A stretch of DNA of 5,232 nt from Candidatus Caenarcanum sp. GTDB taxonomy: Bacteria; Cyanobacteriota; Vampirovibrionia; Gastranaerophilales; UBA9971. The stretch is from the NCBI GenBank assembly GCA_020720345.1, contig DYOT01000102.1:1-5232 (forward strand), written 5' to 3'. Position numbers and translations under genes: made by a program. This document shows, one piece after another, positions 5,200-5,232 of this stretch; the first letter of the stretch is position 1, and each line of letters begins with the position of its first letter. The notes under the pieces were generated by a model. That model was not told the DNA's origin. It ran no database searches and worked only from the letters and a program-made list of their open reading frames with translations.

Positions 5200-5232
5200 A
5201 GCCAGCACCTCCTTCTTTTCCTGACATTTAGT
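5200..5232. other. Downstream of murI, no gene seen
   Basis: The last 33 bases are pyrimidine-rich on the plus strand, so the minus strand reads GAAGGAGGTG. This resembles a strong ribosome site, but no convincing start and reading frame follows it. The window ends before any next gene can be judged. Confidence 0.5.

Noticed and set aside
5150..5227. 25-codon minus-strand frame reading MSGKEGGAGFKENPALPVF and onward
   Set aside because: It is short, has an in-frame stop just before its ATG, lacks a visible ribosome site, and lies antisense to the murI end and hairpin.
1..5232. CRISPR array, tRNA, transposase or attachment-site signals
   Set aside because: No regularly spaced long repeats, cloverleaf, transposase motifs or integrase-type repeats were found on either strand.

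Overview
The window is AT-rich bacterial DNA carrying four complete protein genes and no RNA genes, CRISPR arrays or insertion sequences. The best taxonomic guess is a non-photosynthetic relative of the Cyanobacteria (Vampirovibrionia/Melainabacteria, for example Gastranaerophilales). Three things point there: the MetK reads most like the cyanobacterial form, the cell-wall amidase carries several AMIN domains and a short catalytic domain as in cyanobacterial AmiC proteins, and that amidase lies close to murI on the same strand, a pairing I recall from cyanobacteria. This placement is inference from protein style and gene order; no database was searched.

Layout. Positions 1-1278 (minus) hold metK, S-adenosylmethionine synthetase, ending exactly at the window edge and driven by a near-consensus sigma-70 promoter at 1322-1350. 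Positions 1279-1617 are a divergent intergenic region with the metK promoter, two weaker rightward promoter candidates, a 12-bp palindrome and a 13-bp direct repeat. Positions 1618-3450 (plus) hold an exported N-acetylmuramoyl-L-alanine amidase with three AMIN-type domains followed by an Amidase_3 domain. Positions 3442-4167 (minus) hold a 241-residue protein that would normally be called hypothetical; it converges on the amidase gene with a 9-bp overlap. Positions 4168-4320 are a second divergent control region with an exact TATAAT for murI. Positions 4321-5199 (plus) hold murI, glutamate racemase, whose last codons form a GC-rich terminator-like hairpin.

How the genes relate. MurI makes the D-glutamate of the peptidoglycan stem peptide, and the amidase cuts that stem from the glycan strand, so these two are functional partners in wall synthesis and remodelling. 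MetK supplies the methyl donor and is probably an independent housekeeping neighbour.

The item most worth following is the gene between amidase and murI. Its protein carries a Thr-x5-Cys-x16-His pattern in the context IGE...TMGMQNCNAL...MHL, followed by IFGG and YGIKPTIFTG blocks. Their order and spacing closely match the chemoreceptor glutamine deamidase CheD, including its Thr/Cys/His active site. I propose a divergent, orphan CheD-like deamidase with extra N- and C-terminal segments. It has no chemotaxis gene beside it and sits between two wall genes that are usually adjacent.
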